This document shows, one piece after another, positions 11,482-21,714 of a stretch of 64,000 nucleotides of DNA. Position 1 is the first letter of the stretch. Each line of letters opens with the position of its first letter. The stretch is taken from assembly GCF_963678975.1 (NCBI RefSeq), contig NC_089276.1, positions 24,721,059-24,785,058 on the forward strand. Reading direction: 5' to 3'. Below the pieces are notes generated by a model, which worked only from the letters and a program-made list of their open reading frames with translations, made no database searches and was not told the origin of the DNA. The DNA is from Dysidea avara (lineage: Eukaryota > Porifera > Demospongiae > Dictyoceratida > Dysideidae). Both the position numbers and the translations under genes were made by a program.

Positions 11482-11617
11482 CACAAGTGCAAAAAAAATT
11501 TGGAATTTTCAACTAGAGTAGGGACCAGCACATCGTTTAAAAGTACTGAAACAAGCTGGAGTAGTGCACGATATTAAATCACAGTAAAACAATACGATGT
11601 GTTATATTATTTTTATT
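11482..11617. mobile_element. Left arm of a long-TIR MITE split by a LINE
   Basis: This segment (TTGGAATTTTCAACTAG ... AAGTACTGAAACAAGCTGGAG ... GATATTAAATCACAG) recurs inverted at 20314-20432. The two arms would form a foldback element of about 250 bp if the LINE between them were removed. Confidence 0.75.
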
Positions 11618-11699
11618 TGTTATGTTGTGCAGACCTCAAAAAGAGTAGTGCACAACAAGAAAAAGAAAAACAAAAAAAAACAATAGTACAACTACAATC

Positions 11700-13236
11700 A
11701 TTCTTAATTAAATAGTCTCCAGACCAGCTAGGCTGTGCTTGAATTGTTCGATCTCTGTTAAGTCTATCACGTATTGGGGTAAGGAATTCCAAATTTTAAT
11801 AGTGGATGGAGTATTTGTAAGAATTTATCTGTGTCATTAGTAACATAAATCTTTTACTGTGGCCTCTGGTTAGGAATAAGGAGATTGTCAGCATTTATAT
11901 CAATCTGGTGAGTTATAATCTTAAATAACACTGTAGCCTTCTTCAAGAAACTCTAGATACGTCACTTTGCTGACCGTCAATTATTACCTGTTAAGATCTG
12001 TTCAAGGTGAAGTTCTTTATCAATCTAATATATCTCACGGATGCCATAGTGATGAAGCTTATGAAATAGGTGGTGATAGGATACTCTATCGAATGCTTTG
12101 GAAAAATCCAAAAATACCACATCAGACTGATCTCCTTTATTAAGTGTTTCGGCAAAGTCATTTACTGTTAGTGTGAGCTGGGACTCGCATGATCTTGATT
12201 GTCGAAATCCATGTTGTTGATCACATAAAGATTTTATGGTGAGATAGATGGGTGAATATGTGTGAATATACTGTGTTCACGAATTTTAGAAGTTAAGGAT
12301 ACAGGCCTGTAGTTACTAAGAGCAGCACGGTTGCCCTTCTTGAAAATGGGTACAATGTATGCTTTTTTCCAATCTGTTGGTAAGGAGCACTGGTGTAATG
12401 ATGCTTGATAAATAAGAGTGAGTGATGGGACAAGAAGTTCACTGGTTTTCTTTAATAGTTGTGCTGGAATTTCATCAGGCCCAGCAGCCTTGTGGACCTC
12501 TAAGGATTTTAATACTGTATTTCAACAACGCCATTAGGTTCTACTTGGATAGGATCAATATCTGGTATCAATGGTTCATCCATTTGTAGGGGAGTATCCA
12601 ATGAAATTGGTGTAAACACTGATGTGAAGTAATTGTTAAGGATTTCAGCCTTATCTGCTACTTTCAAGAGTGCTACACCACAATGATCCTTCCTTTGGCT
12701 CTTTTATATAAGACCATAATCTTTTTGTAACAGAACCTTTCTCATCGATTAGTCCTCTAATATAGTTGTTATATGCTTTGCGACATTCTCCTTGAGCCTT
12801 TCTTTTATATGTAAGGTAGGTTTCCCAATTGCGACTACTGTTAGAACGTTTGGCCAGGTTATAGAGTCATTGCTTCTTGCGTGATAGTCATTTTATGTAA
12901 GAGTTCACCCAAGGTTGTATGGATCGGTTAGATCAAAGTTTATTCGGAACAAGATGTAGACAGTTGTAACACATAACTTTGAATTCTTCCCAAAAAATAT
13001 CAACAGGTGTAGATGTTGAGAACTTATTTAAGAAGGAGCTAGTAAACTGATGTTTCATTAATAGAGATATCTGCTTTATGCCAAAGATAAAACTAGCGAG
13101 AGTGTGATGGAAGATTCAACGAAGACAGCTTCATGGTCACTGATACCTACTATTGGGTCACAATGGTAGATAAGTGATTGTCAATTAGTTATGAACACAT
13201 CCAAGGTATTACTTGCTCTGGTTGGAAAGTTCAGTA
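11700..13236 (-). pseudogene. LINE reverse transcriptase, frameshifted and internally deleted
   Basis: Starting at the insertion boundary, VLNFPTRASNTLDVFITN and PIVGISDHEAVF mark the linker after the endonuclease. Then follow SLEVHKAAGPDEIPAQLLKK (about 12500), KKAYIVPIFKKG and NYRPVSLTS (about 12320), QHGFRQSRSCESQL (about 12200) and FLDFSKAFDRVS (about 12090). After HHYGIREIY the catalytic YxDD block is missing and the sequence jumps to a C-terminal piece ending FKHSLAWSGDYL (about 11720). So an internal deletion removed the palm core. Multiple stops and shifts confirm decay. Confidence 0.8.
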
Positions 13237-13630
13237 CTTGAGTGTAGTGTTGTTTTAGTTAACCATAACTAATACTAAAAGTAATTTTAGTAAGGCAAAT
13301 ATATATTAGTTAACTAAAACTAAAAGTATAACTAAAAGCAAATCTGTATTATAACTAAAACTAAATCTAAAACTAAAAAACAACAGAATAATTAAATCTA
13401 AACTGAAACCCAAAAGAACTAAGAAAGATAACTAAAACTGTAACTAAAACTATAACTAAAACCAAAAGATTTTCTTATGCACAACTAAAACTATAACTAA
13501 AACTAAAAGGTTTTTATGTTTTTATCTAAAACTATAACTAAAACTAAAGCAACAAAGACAATATGTGACCAGATCTGTGAAAACCCGGCACAATCGCACA
13601 AGCCTAAATTTACAGTATAAGTATATGTAA

Positions 13631-14472
13631 TAGGATGGATGGCTGTGGTATTCGGGATTAATAGTGCGAGCATTGTAAACAGGAAGGAGTAAAATAGTGC
13701 GAGGCAAAGCCGAGCACTATTTCCTTCCTGTTTACAATGCTCACACTATTACAGGTTTTTGCAATTGAATTCGGCGACTTTGCAATTGAATTCGTCCCGT
13801 TTGCAATTGAGTTCGTCGCTTTTGCAATTGAATTCGTCCCGTTTGCAATTGAATTCGTCGGTTTTGCAATTGAATTCGTCCCGTTTGCAATTGAATTCGC
13901 CGCTTTTGCAATTGAATTCGTCGCTTTTGCAGTTAAATTCGTCCGTAACAAGAATGGCAGCTGGAGGAAACACGAAAACATGATGTAGCAGCTGCTACAA
14001 GAACTTGTTCAAGTACAACAGTAGTAAACAACTCTTTATAAGGCAATAATTCTTCCTCTACAGCCTATCCAGCAACATTCCAAACGATGGGTGTGGTCAT
14101 CGCGAGCAAGTTAATTAACTTGTCAGACAGCTATCAACTTCGCGTACTACCAGCTTCAATTACTTTCTAGTGTCTCAAGTGTAACTCTCCAAGGCATAAA
14201 TAGTTCATCTCTTAATGAACGGGTTGGTTTCTTGGAGCCGTTTTGTTTATGACGAATTGTAATGCAAACGCGACGAATTCTATTGCAAAACCGACTAATT
14301 CAACTGCAAAACCGACGAATTCAATTGCAAAACCAATGAATTCAACTGCAAACGGGACGAATTCAATTGCAATACCGACAAATTCAATTGCAAACGGGAC
14401 GAATTCAATCGCAAAGGCGACGAATTCAATTGCAAAAACCTGTAATCCCGAATACCACAGCCATCCGTCCTA
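13631..14472. mobile_element. Foldback element with arms made of a 21-bp minisatellite
   Basis: Both ends read TAGGAYGGATGGCTGTGGTATTCGGGATTACAGG inward and then continue into tandem 21-mers of GCAATTGAATTCGTCNNNTTT (13757-13945, and inverted at 14262-14440). Nine or so units form each arm. The central 300 bp (13950-14255) is unique and non-coding. The open frames in all directions here only reflect the period of 21. Confidence 0.85.
13661..13749. mobile_element. 89-bp MITE inserted in the left arm of the foldback
   Basis: ATAGTGCGAGCATTGTAAACAGGAAGGA is mirrored by TCCTTCCTGTTTACAATGCTCACACTAT. The uninterrupted right arm of the host foldback reads GGGATTACAGG, while here it is GGGATTA [element] TACAGG, which proves the insertion and a TA duplication. 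Confidence 0.85.
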
Positions 14473-14946
14473 TTGCAAATTAATCCGACAACCATAGCAA
14501 CTGTTACTACGCAACAGAAATTCAAAAAATAACCACTGCAAAAATCAATCACACTTAGCAACCGTTGTCTGGCAACCGTTGCTATGGTCTCAAAAATACT
14601 TTTACCTTAGCAACGGTTACCTAGCTACCATTGCTAAGTAACCATATTGTGTCTTATCTTTGGGGCATCTATCACTATGGTAACAATAGTTGTCAAATCG
14701 GACATTTACTTCTAATATAAACACACCACACTATTTTAGTCAATCAAATTAGTATTATAGATTTTTGTCATGGGACCTTGACAAACAAGTGTATTACTAA
14801 TTCTATTGGCTAATCGTTTGACGTATTTCTATATAATATGTCAAGCTGCTATTGAGAGTATTATACAGTAACACATTCAGTTGTTGGATTAAACATTTAA
14901 TACCATACCTGTTTCACTGCTCATACAAAAGTCTCAATAGTAGCAG
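14473..14946. other. Body of the TA-target element, GCAACGGTT-rich
   Basis: Several direct and inverted copies of TAGCAACGGTT / AACCGTTGCTA occur between 14550 and 14640. No coding signal. Confidence 0.45.
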
Positions 14947-15735
14947 CAAGAGTTAATAATAGTAGGGAAGGAGAGTGTCTAATGCTCAATAGGCCTGTAT
15001 AAAATGAGCGCGTAGAGCACCCCGCTTATTATCGTATACCTTTGTAATTTCCTATAGTGCTGATGACCGCAATAAACACGTTATGTCACATTTTGTATGG
15101 CCTTGCAAAATCGATAGTTGGTGAGAAAGCAGTGATGCGAAGATGGCTACTACAGGGAGTGATGGAAGAACCAGAGAGAAATCGTTCATAACTTTCATCT
15201 GGCGCTTTTTCTTAGGTTGGGATTCTTCAGGCTGTGTTTCATCGGCGCCGCTTCTTTTCCTTGCCATTGCTTTCGTCTGACACTTCTTCGTTACTTCCGG
15301 CTCATCATTCCTCGACTGACGCTTCTTCTTGGGCCTTATACCTCGGGACGTGGCTGAACGGTAGATTCGTGATGTAATTCTACCTGTGCTTCCGAGCGTG
15401 CTTCATCTCCGCTTTTCCTCATTGATCTTCTCTTACGCTTCTTCTTGCTAGGCTGCATGAACTGTTTCTGCTTCAATTTCGGCCAGTAGTATACCTAGGG
15501 CTGTTCATCACAAATCGACATGTTTGATTGCACACGTTGCCTCGCACGTTGCTCACGAGACTGATTCGTGAACAGCTAGTAGTATCGATAACGTCCTTCT
15601 GCGGCGTGCCTCATTTCACATCTCCCTTCATGCAATCAACACGTCTGGCCAAGAAGCCAGATTGTCTTATGCGCTCATTTTATACAGGCCTATTGAGCGT
15701 TAGACACTCTCCCTCCCTACTATTATTAACTCTTG
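14947..15735. mobile_element. CAAGAGTTAATAAT family member M1 with 7-bp target duplication
   Basis: It begins CAAGAGTTAATAATAGTAGGG and ends inverted (CTACTATTATTAACTCTTG), flanked by GTAGCAG on both sides. The inverted ends extend about 65 bases, through GAGCGTTAGACACTCTCC and GCGCTCATTTTATACAG. The internal segment differs from those of M2-M4 and includes a Lys-rich open frame on the minus strand. Confidence 0.85.
15052..15267 (-). CDS. Short Lys/Arg-rich open frame inside M1
   Basis: From the Met at 15267 the frame reads ARKRSGADETQPEESQPKKKRQ, a nuclear-localisation-like stretch, then a hydrophobic tail. The same frame is open further upstream, to about 15335, with a second PKKKRQ-like motif, so two related Lys-rich modules stand in tandem. 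I recognise no domain. It may be a captured host-gene fragment carried between the TIRs, or non-coding. It is tiny compared with any transposase. Confidence 0.25.
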   Translation of the reverse strand: MARKRSGADETQPEESQPKKKRQMKVMNDFSLVLPSLPVVAIFASLLSHQLSILQGHTKCDITCLLRSSAL

Positions 15736-15919
15736 GTAGCAGTGAAATTTATCCCGTATTTCACTGGTAGCAGTGAAAAAGTTGTAATTGCAATTTCATT
15801 GGCTAGAATTTATGTTAACAATTAGTGTTGACACATGTTTAGTACATAGTGACAAATTGCGTACATAGCAACGCTAATGCACGGCATGCGCATATGGAGC
15901 GAGTATGGTATTAACTGGG

Positions 15920-16038
15920 AATAGCATGGGTAGCAGTGAAATTTGGGATAAATACCACTCTTGTTGTATTGGAAATGGTAAATTTCCAATACAACACTCG
16001 TGATATTTACCCAAATTTCACTGCTACCCATGCTATTA
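15920..16038. repeat. 119-bp hairpin
   Basis: AATAGCATGGGTAGCAGTGAAATTTGGGATAAATAYCAC...GTATTGGAAAT is mirrored at once by its complement through ATGCTATT, with arms of about 57 bases and almost no loop. A further direct copy of GGTAGCAGTGAAATTT lies upstream at 15735, next to M1. Confidence 0.85.
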
Positions 16039-16563
16039 CTAGTACGAATACAATGGGTGATATAATTGTGCATTATTGAAAAAAATTTGTAAATTTTTTG
16101 AATGTCTTTCTTAGTGAAGGAAGGGACTAACAATAAAACCTTGGATATCATTTTATTTGCCTGCTCAAGAGGAGTTGGAAAATCTTTGTTTCGTTACAGT
16201 AGACCCAAGGATACGGAAGTTATGAGCATTTGTTTACGTCACGTCGAAGCGATCGTACGCGATTGGTTTTTCTTCACAAATTCTGCCTTTTTATGCAGTA
16301 AAGAAGGGTGAGTAAAGGAAAAGCCTACCCAATAATTGATTCCCCTGTTTGTGGCGAACACGATGGTGAAAATTGTTGCTCCGTCGTTGGTACGATACAA
16401 CTGTTTTTGTAGGCACCTGTAATTTATTTTCCCTATACTTGCTTTACAAATCGATTTTTCTGTTGTTGCTTCTTTGTAAGGCTGTAATTCCTAAAGCTAT
16501 TGGCATACGAGGCTGAAACTTTGCCAGAGGGTACACTTGGCTAAGTAGATTATAAATATTTAA
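16039..16563. other. Right half of the TA-target element, non-coding
   Basis: A 69-codon plus-strand frame (16102-16311) has no recognisable features. I take the segment as the element body. Confidence 0.4.
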
Positions 16564-16718
16564 TAAACAGGAATTTGAAAAATGCACGATTGTGTCGGGT
16601 TTTCGCAGATCCAGTCACATATAACCATAACTAAATTTATAACTAAAATGAATTAAGAAGGATTACTAAAACTATAACTAAAACTAAAATTATTGAAGAA
16701 ACTAGCTATGACTATAAC

Positions 16719-17039
16719 CAAGAGTACATAATAATAGAAGAGGGAGGAGAGTGTCTAACTCTCAATATACTCCATACAAACACACTGTGCTCAAACCCTC
16801 CTACTTCAATCCATAAAAATTCTAGTAATAAATCAATACCTTTAAGTGAACAGAAGACTGTTGATATTTCCTAATTGAAGCAGTAGAAGTGCTACAAACT
16901 CCTTCATAGAGCAAGCCATTTGTCACCTTTGGTGGCTATAGTTGATTGTGCTAGGTCTGAGCACTGTGAGTTTGGTGAATCCACTGAAGTTAGACACTCT
17001 CCTCCCTACTCTATTATTATGTACTTTGCTATAACTAAA
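16719..17039. mobile_element. CAAGAGTTAATAAT family member M2
   Basis: Ends CAAGAGTACATAATAATAG and its inverted copy, continuing GGGAGGAGAGTGTCTAAC; flanked by CTATAAC on both sides (16712-16718, 17040-17046). 321 bp, no coding content. Confidence 0.85.
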
Positions 17040-17504
17040 ACTAAAACTCTTTACTAATACAACACCATGCTGCTCAGACCACTGCACGTATAAGCTCACA
17101 TATGTTCTACAAGTGAACGAAGCACTGAGTGAAACTGTACTGCTGTAAGTAGCATCGAAACATCAATATCTGCTATAGTTTGTGACTTGATGATGGTGGT
17201 TTAGTTAACTATAACTAAAACTAAAGTACTTTTAGGAAGACACATATGTATTAGTTAAATAAAACTATAACTAAAAGCAAATCCGTATTCTAACTAAAAC
17301 TAAATCTATAACTAAAATACATCAGAATAATTTACAAGAATTGGAAAGATTACTAAGACTATAACTAAAACTAAAAGATTTTCTTATGTACAACTAAAAC
17401 TATATCCAAACTAAAACGTTTTTATGAATGTTACTAAAACTATAATTATAACTAAAAGATTTTCACATTTTTAACTAAAACTAAAATAACACAGACAATA
17501 TAAC

Positions 17505-18233
17505 CAAGAGTTAATAATAGTGGAGGGGAGAGTGTCTAACGCTCTATAGGGCTGTATAAAATGAGCGCGTGTGAGCTAAAGAGCTTCAGCAATCTTAACA
17601 AGCAACGTGTTAACGCATTCAATTATGGTTACGCGGCCGGCGCAATACTCATTCAGAAAAGAGTGTATCGATAGTACAATATGCACCCTTGAAATGTAAC
17701 CAAATGGAGGGTGACAGTGAAGCTCACGTTGTGTTATAGTAAGTGTTTAAGTTCCTTCCATTCCAGTATGTCCGAGAGCAAATACCAATCCTTTAAAACG
17801 CTGTTCTCCAGTTTTACAGATAGCGTCTAATTGAAGCACGCTACTGGACATGACTTGTGAACCTGACGCTAGCAGTTCTTCTGCTTGCTCACAAAATTCT
17901 TCAGCCGTTTCAGAGCTAGCATCATGATCGGAAGTTGAAACGTTGCTTAACCTCAACCGTCGTTCGAAGACGCGATGCGGTGTTACCTGGTCTGCCATGT
18001 TGGAACCAAATACCACTATCAGCACTTCCCAAATATCGATTCTAGTGTTCATGAACTTGTGCAGCATCGTTGATGTGACCTGACAAAAGTGACGATTGGT
18101 TCTAGTTGTCAAGTGTAGAGAATGCGACTAAACACGAGATTATCCGTGGTGAAGCCCTTTAGCTCCCACGCGCTCATTTTATGCAGCCTTATACAGCGTT
18201 AGACACTCTCCCCTCCACTATTATTAACTCTTG
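17505..18233. mobile_element. CAAGAGTTAATAAT family member M3
   Basis: Ends CAAGAGTTAATAATAGTGG and inverted copy, TIR about 66 bases through GAGAGTGTCTAACGCTC and AAAATGAGCGCGTG; flanked by ATATAAC on both sides. The 600-bp interior contains a minus-strand open frame. Confidence 0.85.
17747..18112 (-). CDS. Open frame of up to 121 codons inside M3
   Basis: A plausible start is the Met at about 17995 (MADQVTPHRVFERRLRL), giving about 82 residues with an acidic, Ser-rich centre (TSDHDASSETAEEFCEQAEE). The frame runs close to the inner TIR border. Nothing similar is carried by M1, M2 or M4, so the cargo is private to this copy. It could be an exon captured from a host gene, or a chance frame. 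No domain recognised. Confidence 0.3.
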   Translation of the reverse strand: MTTRTNRHFCQVTSTMLHKFMNTRIDIWEVLIVVFGSNMADQVTPHRVFERRLRLSNVSTSDHDASSETAEEFCEQAEELLASGSQVMSSSVLQLDAICKTGEQRFKGLVFALGHTGMEGT

Positions 18234-18257
18234 ATATAACCATAACTAAATCAACAA

Positions 18258-18862
18258 GGCCAGGCAAACTTGATTAATTGTTTCTCATCCCCGCCCGCAT
18301 CCCTTTTTACCCCACCGCCTCTAATTTCATTATTGCTGCTATCAGTCATGTGCACACGTATTTTGGTGCTAAGAAAGCTAGCAATCATTTTACAGCACAG
18401 CAAATCTCACTTGCACCTCAGAAACAGTGGTAAACGTAAGCAAGAGTTCATAATATAAAGTAGTAAGAGAGAGTGTCCAACAGGAGTACATTCCAGCAAA
18501 TACACTGAGTAAGATAGAATATCAACACCTTGGTTTGTACAAAGGTTTCACCATCTCAACACATATCAACACTTGTCTTCCACCAGTAAATGTGTCAATT
18601 GGATCAAAACATTCAAAAGTTTAATTTTACTCTGTGTGTTTGTACAAGCTATATTGGCAGTTTGACACTCTTCCTTAATATCATATATTATAAACTCTTG
18701 ACGTAAGTACTAGTTCTTAAAAGGCTAAGCTAATCTTTATAGTAACAGACAGCTTGATTTGGGGTATGTTCTTTAACAATGAATAATGAAAAATGACCTC
18801 CCACCCGCATGGAAATCCAAATTTTTTGTGGATGAGAAACAAGTAATCAAGTTTGCCTGGCC
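18258..18862. mobile_element. TIR element GGCCAGGCAAACTTGATTA, carries M4
   Basis: The left GGCCAGGCAAACTTGATTAATTGTTTCTCATCC is mirrored by GGATGAGAAACAAGTAATCAAGTTTGCCTGGCC at the right. No clear target duplication. M4 is inserted within it. Confidence 0.75.
18441..18700. mobile_element. CAAGAGTTAATAAT family member M4
   Basis: Starts CAAGAGTTCATAATATAAAG and ends CATATATTATAAACTCTTG; flanked by ACGTAAG on both sides. This is the most diverged member in its TIRs (260 bp), yet its target duplication is exact. Confidence 0.8.
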
Positions 18863-18969
18863 TAACTAAAAGGAATTAGGAAAAATTACTAAAACTAAAA
18901 TTATTGACGAAACTGACTATGACTATAACTAAAACTAAAAGTCCTTACTAAAACAACACTACTTGAGTG

Positions 18970-19485
18970 AAACCAAACTCCTGTAGAAAATCAATGACTG
19001 TGTCACATAGAGCTAGAGGATATGCAGATCCTTGTGTACAGGCAATTTCCCAGTCAATATTGGGCAAGTTTAAGTAGCCAACTAACCAGATGGGGATATT
19101 AGGATACATAGTTGTAATATTTGAAAATAGATCACATAAGTCTTTTGCACTCTGAATAATGTTGTTTTGGGGGTCTGTAGAAAGAACAAATTATCACAGA
19201 TTGATGGCAGCTTAGGGTGACTTGAAAGACTACAGCTTCAGAGTTAGTATTTAATATTAGTTCTTGGCAAGTGATTGAGTCCTGGCATGCTAAAAGTACT
19301 CCACCATAGCCATCAGCTCTATCCTTTCTGAAAACATGATATCCATTAGGAAAAAAACTCATTGTTATAAATGTCAGGTGATAACCATGTTCAGATACTG
19401 CTACAATGTCAGGGTCATGTTCGTCCAGTAGTAAAGCAAAGGAGGCACGTATTGATGTAATGCTTTGACTATTTAAAGAAATCAA
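18970..19485 (-). pseudogene. LINE endonuclease domain (APE-type)
   Basis: The N-terminal block ISLNSQSITSIRASFALL with DEHDPDIVAVSE is the start of an apurinic/apyrimidinic-like endonuclease. DGYGGVLLACQD and ICSFYRPP follow. Around 19130 the frame breaks, and the next frame carries a block resembling the conserved 'GDFNLP.IDW' region and then DFLQEFGFTQ at 18970, where the foreign insertion begins. The domain nicks target DNA to prime reverse transcription. The copy is broken by frameshifts. Confidence 0.8.
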
Positions 19486-19593
19486 TTTAAGAGTGTGAAT
19501 AAATTGGAATTCCTACTACTGTTGGAGCTGTCTTGGGAAATTTGGCAAGAATTAGACAATATAGGTTCATTTATATTGCATAGGTGAGGATTA

Positions 19594-20245
19594 TCAGGAA
19601 CACTGAGTCGATGTACTGGAGTTGTTGGAGACAGAGGGTTGAGGACGGTGAGTCACGGAAACAATAACACCATTATGAATTGCTAGATTCTGTTCACGGT
19701 TTGATCTTCTGTGCCTTAATTCACTTGCTAGCTTTTGATGTTTTTCTCGTTCCATTTTTGTTCTATCTGGGGCCAGATACACATTCTTATATTAGTCAAA
19801 GTGATGGAGCTTTCCAGAATGAGACAGGAATGTGCCTCTGGCAATCACATCATCAAAACTAATCAGTAATGGTATTGGCTTGGATTCATTCTTGCAACCA
19901 AGGTGTAGATAAATTAACGTTGTGACCAAAAACGGTGTTGAGTAGTTCTTTAGTCTTTGGTGTGTCGGCCTTAGGGTCAGATGACTTGCTTGAATTATAA
20001 ACAATCAAGTTTCTACTTCTCCGTTCGCTGTTAGTCAACTCGTCCAAGATATTCATTGTAGTTGTAGCAGAGGTTGTTGTAGAAGAGTGGCCGTTTGTTT
20101 GAGTGTGGGTAATTGATGGTTCATTAACAGAGTTGGTCTCCATCTGTAGATTACTGTTCCTGGAGAGGAGACTTTCAATCCTAAAAGACAAATCACTGAA
20201 TGACTGTGTCAGAGAGTCATTCTTGGATGAAAGTGACTGAACCAA
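19594..20245 (-). pseudogene. LINE ORF1 protein, frameshifted
   Basis: The N-terminal part (20245-19886) has a Ser/Thr/Gln-rich coiled-coil-like start (SFRIESLLSRN) followed by ELTNSERRSRNLIVYN, the signature of CR1/L2-type ORF1 proteins just before their RNA-binding domain. The frame shifts near 19890 (next piece 20004-19792) and again near 19790. The last piece, 19782-19594, carries YLAPDRTKMEREKHQKL and a basic SELRHRRSN stretch typical of the end of these proteins. ORF1p coats the LINE RNA. At least two frameshifts make this copy non-functional. Confidence 0.75.
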
Positions 20246-20313
20246 TTTAATAATCTCCTCAACTGGAGGAAATTCACTATCCCTACTGTGCTCAAGATAC
20301 TATGCACAGTAGG

Positions 20314-20432
20314 GATATAACACTTCTTATTGTTTTGCTGTGATTTAATATCGTGCATTACTCCAGCTTGTTTCAGTACTTTTTATCAATGTACTAGTTG
20401 AAAATTCCAATTTTTAGTGTACTTGTTTGTTA
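20314..20432. mobile_element. Right arm of the long-TIR MITE split by a LINE
   Basis: It is the reverse complement of 11482-11617 with only scattered differences. It lies directly upstream (on the minus strand) of the 5' end of the LINE. Confidence 0.75.
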
Positions 20433-20930
20433 ACTATTTTTATAAAATTATTATGACTGGTGAACCCACGCATATACTGCATCAAAAGAAAGAAAGAAAT
20501 AGTGCTGCGTGCCCCAGCTATCAATTATCATCTGAAAAGCGAAGTATCCATTAAGCTTCGTTGTCAACCCGTTACATAGCATTATGAATCAAGAACTGCT
20601 CAAAAATCACCTCTGCAATCAAAGTAGCCACTATGAAAAATACGGACAATTTCCATTACGAATGGAAGCCATCACATGCTACCGCTAAATCGTCACTTTT
20701 TGCTGTCAGCAAAGATGATTGGGACACAAAGGAGGACACTGTAAGTCAATGAAGAATGCATTGTACGTACTGTGGTATGCTAAAAGCACCTCTCAGGCCG
20801 AAGCAACGTCCAACAGTGAAAAAATCAAGCCCGTAGCCTTAGCCGTTATCGAGTCACGCTTGTCTGAAGGTCTCAGTCGGTCAGTTACTCAGTCAGTTAC
20901 TCAGTCAGTAGAAAATTCCATTTTATAAAT
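20433..20930. other. Unique segment with short tandem repeat
   Basis: A small open frame (20719-20928) ends in SVTQSVTQSVEN because of three copies of CAGTCAGTTACT. No other support for a gene. Confidence 0.4.
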
Positions 20931-21714
20931 TTAAAAAAATATATTTCATAGCAACTTGCTGAAATCGTTTCAAGTCAATCTGAAGGCTTGTTTGTGCTTA
21001 GTTTTACACTGCTTCATCATCATTAGGGAAAAGTGAGGCTGGTTTTTCGGTGATTTTTTTTAACATCTACTTTGAAGCAAATTTGCTTCTTGTAGGTTTA
21101 TTTTGCCATTAGTCTCTCCAAGGGAAACCAATTTGTTAATAAATTTAATAATTTTGGCCCACTGAAAAACAAAAGAAACAAGAGTCAAGCAATACAGCAT
21201 GTTAAACACTCTTTGTACCAACATTTATACAGAAGCATTTTGAGTGCTCCTGAAACTATTGTAGTTTCTACCATATCCATTGAGTCCTAATAGAGATCTG
21301 TGTGCAGAGGTGATTATAATTTTTCAGTAATGATCAGACAAATGTCAGGCTAGATTTATGGTTGAACTGACATGGCTGTCAGCCAGTCAGCCAACAACAC
21401 TATATACCTCAAAATACTTGCTTACACAGTGGCCCCACCTGAGTAGTTTAATCTCCTAGCAACAGAACATAGTTATTATGTCAACAAGAGTAACAATGCA
21501 GGTGAGAACCACAGCCTATACCCAACCTTGACAGGAAAAGGAAATGGGTGACAATCTTGCTAATTGGTTGGTAAATTCCCAATGGCCGACTGTTATAATC
21601 ACCCCTGTGTGTGTGGGTTTAAACATGCTAGCTTTTTGACGCTTGTTTCTTTTGCTTTTTCAGCAATCCATTTTTTAATTATTTTTTACACTACAAACTT
21701 TTGCTATTGAGTTG
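20931..21714. other. No feature seen
   Basis: Non-coding, no repeat pairing that I can detect. Confidence 0.4.

Larger units (their letters stand above)
13564..16619. mobile_element. TA-target TIR element, TGTGACCRGAT family, copy 1
   Basis: The left TGTGACCAGATCTGTGAAAACCCGGCACAATCG and right CGATTGTGTCGGGTTTTCGCAGATCCAGTCACA ends are inverted over about 35 bases, flanked by TA on both sides. It carries nested elements (13631-14472, 14947-15735) and a hairpin (15920-16038), but no transposase. TA duplication points to the Tc1/mariner style of insertion. Other copies lie at 31206-31456, 34652-43761 and 41991-42216. Confidence 0.8.
13245..18961. mobile_element. hAT-like TIR element(s), 5.7 kb with nested elements, exact 8-bp target duplication
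   Basis: The insertion starts TAGTGTTGTTTTAGT and ends ACTAAAACAACACTA, and is flanked by CTTGAGTG on both sides (13237-13244, 18962-18969). The LINE frame is continuous once it is removed. Eight-base duplications are typical of hAT elements (also some P and Merlin types). The non-nested parts are made of degenerate TAACTAAAACTATAACTAAAAC repeats. A second start-like sequence near 17205 (GGTTTAGTTAACTATAAC) and an end-like one near 17060 suggest two tandem copies, or a copy that captured a second. No transposase is visible. Confidence 0.8.
11618..20313 (-). mobile_element. Non-LTR retrotransposon (LINE, CR1/L2-like), dead and split by a 5.7-kb insertion
   Basis: Without the insertion at 13245-18961 the LINE is about 3 kb, with ORF1 (20245-19594), endonuclease (19485-18970) and a shortened RT (13236-11700), all minus strand. 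The reading frame resumes exactly across the insertion: ...EFGFTQ before it and VLNFPTRASNTLD after it. RT blocks GPDEIPAQLLKK, NYRPVSLTS, QHGFRQSRSCESQL and DFSKAFDRVS place it in the Jockey/CR1/L2 assemblage. The element lies in the loop of an older MITE. Confidence 0.85.

Noticed and set aside
13658-13988. Overlapping open frames on both strands encoding repeated NSIAK / FAIEFV / DEFNCK
   Set aside because: The 21-bp minisatellite keeps all frames open; no start, domain or conservation supports a protein.
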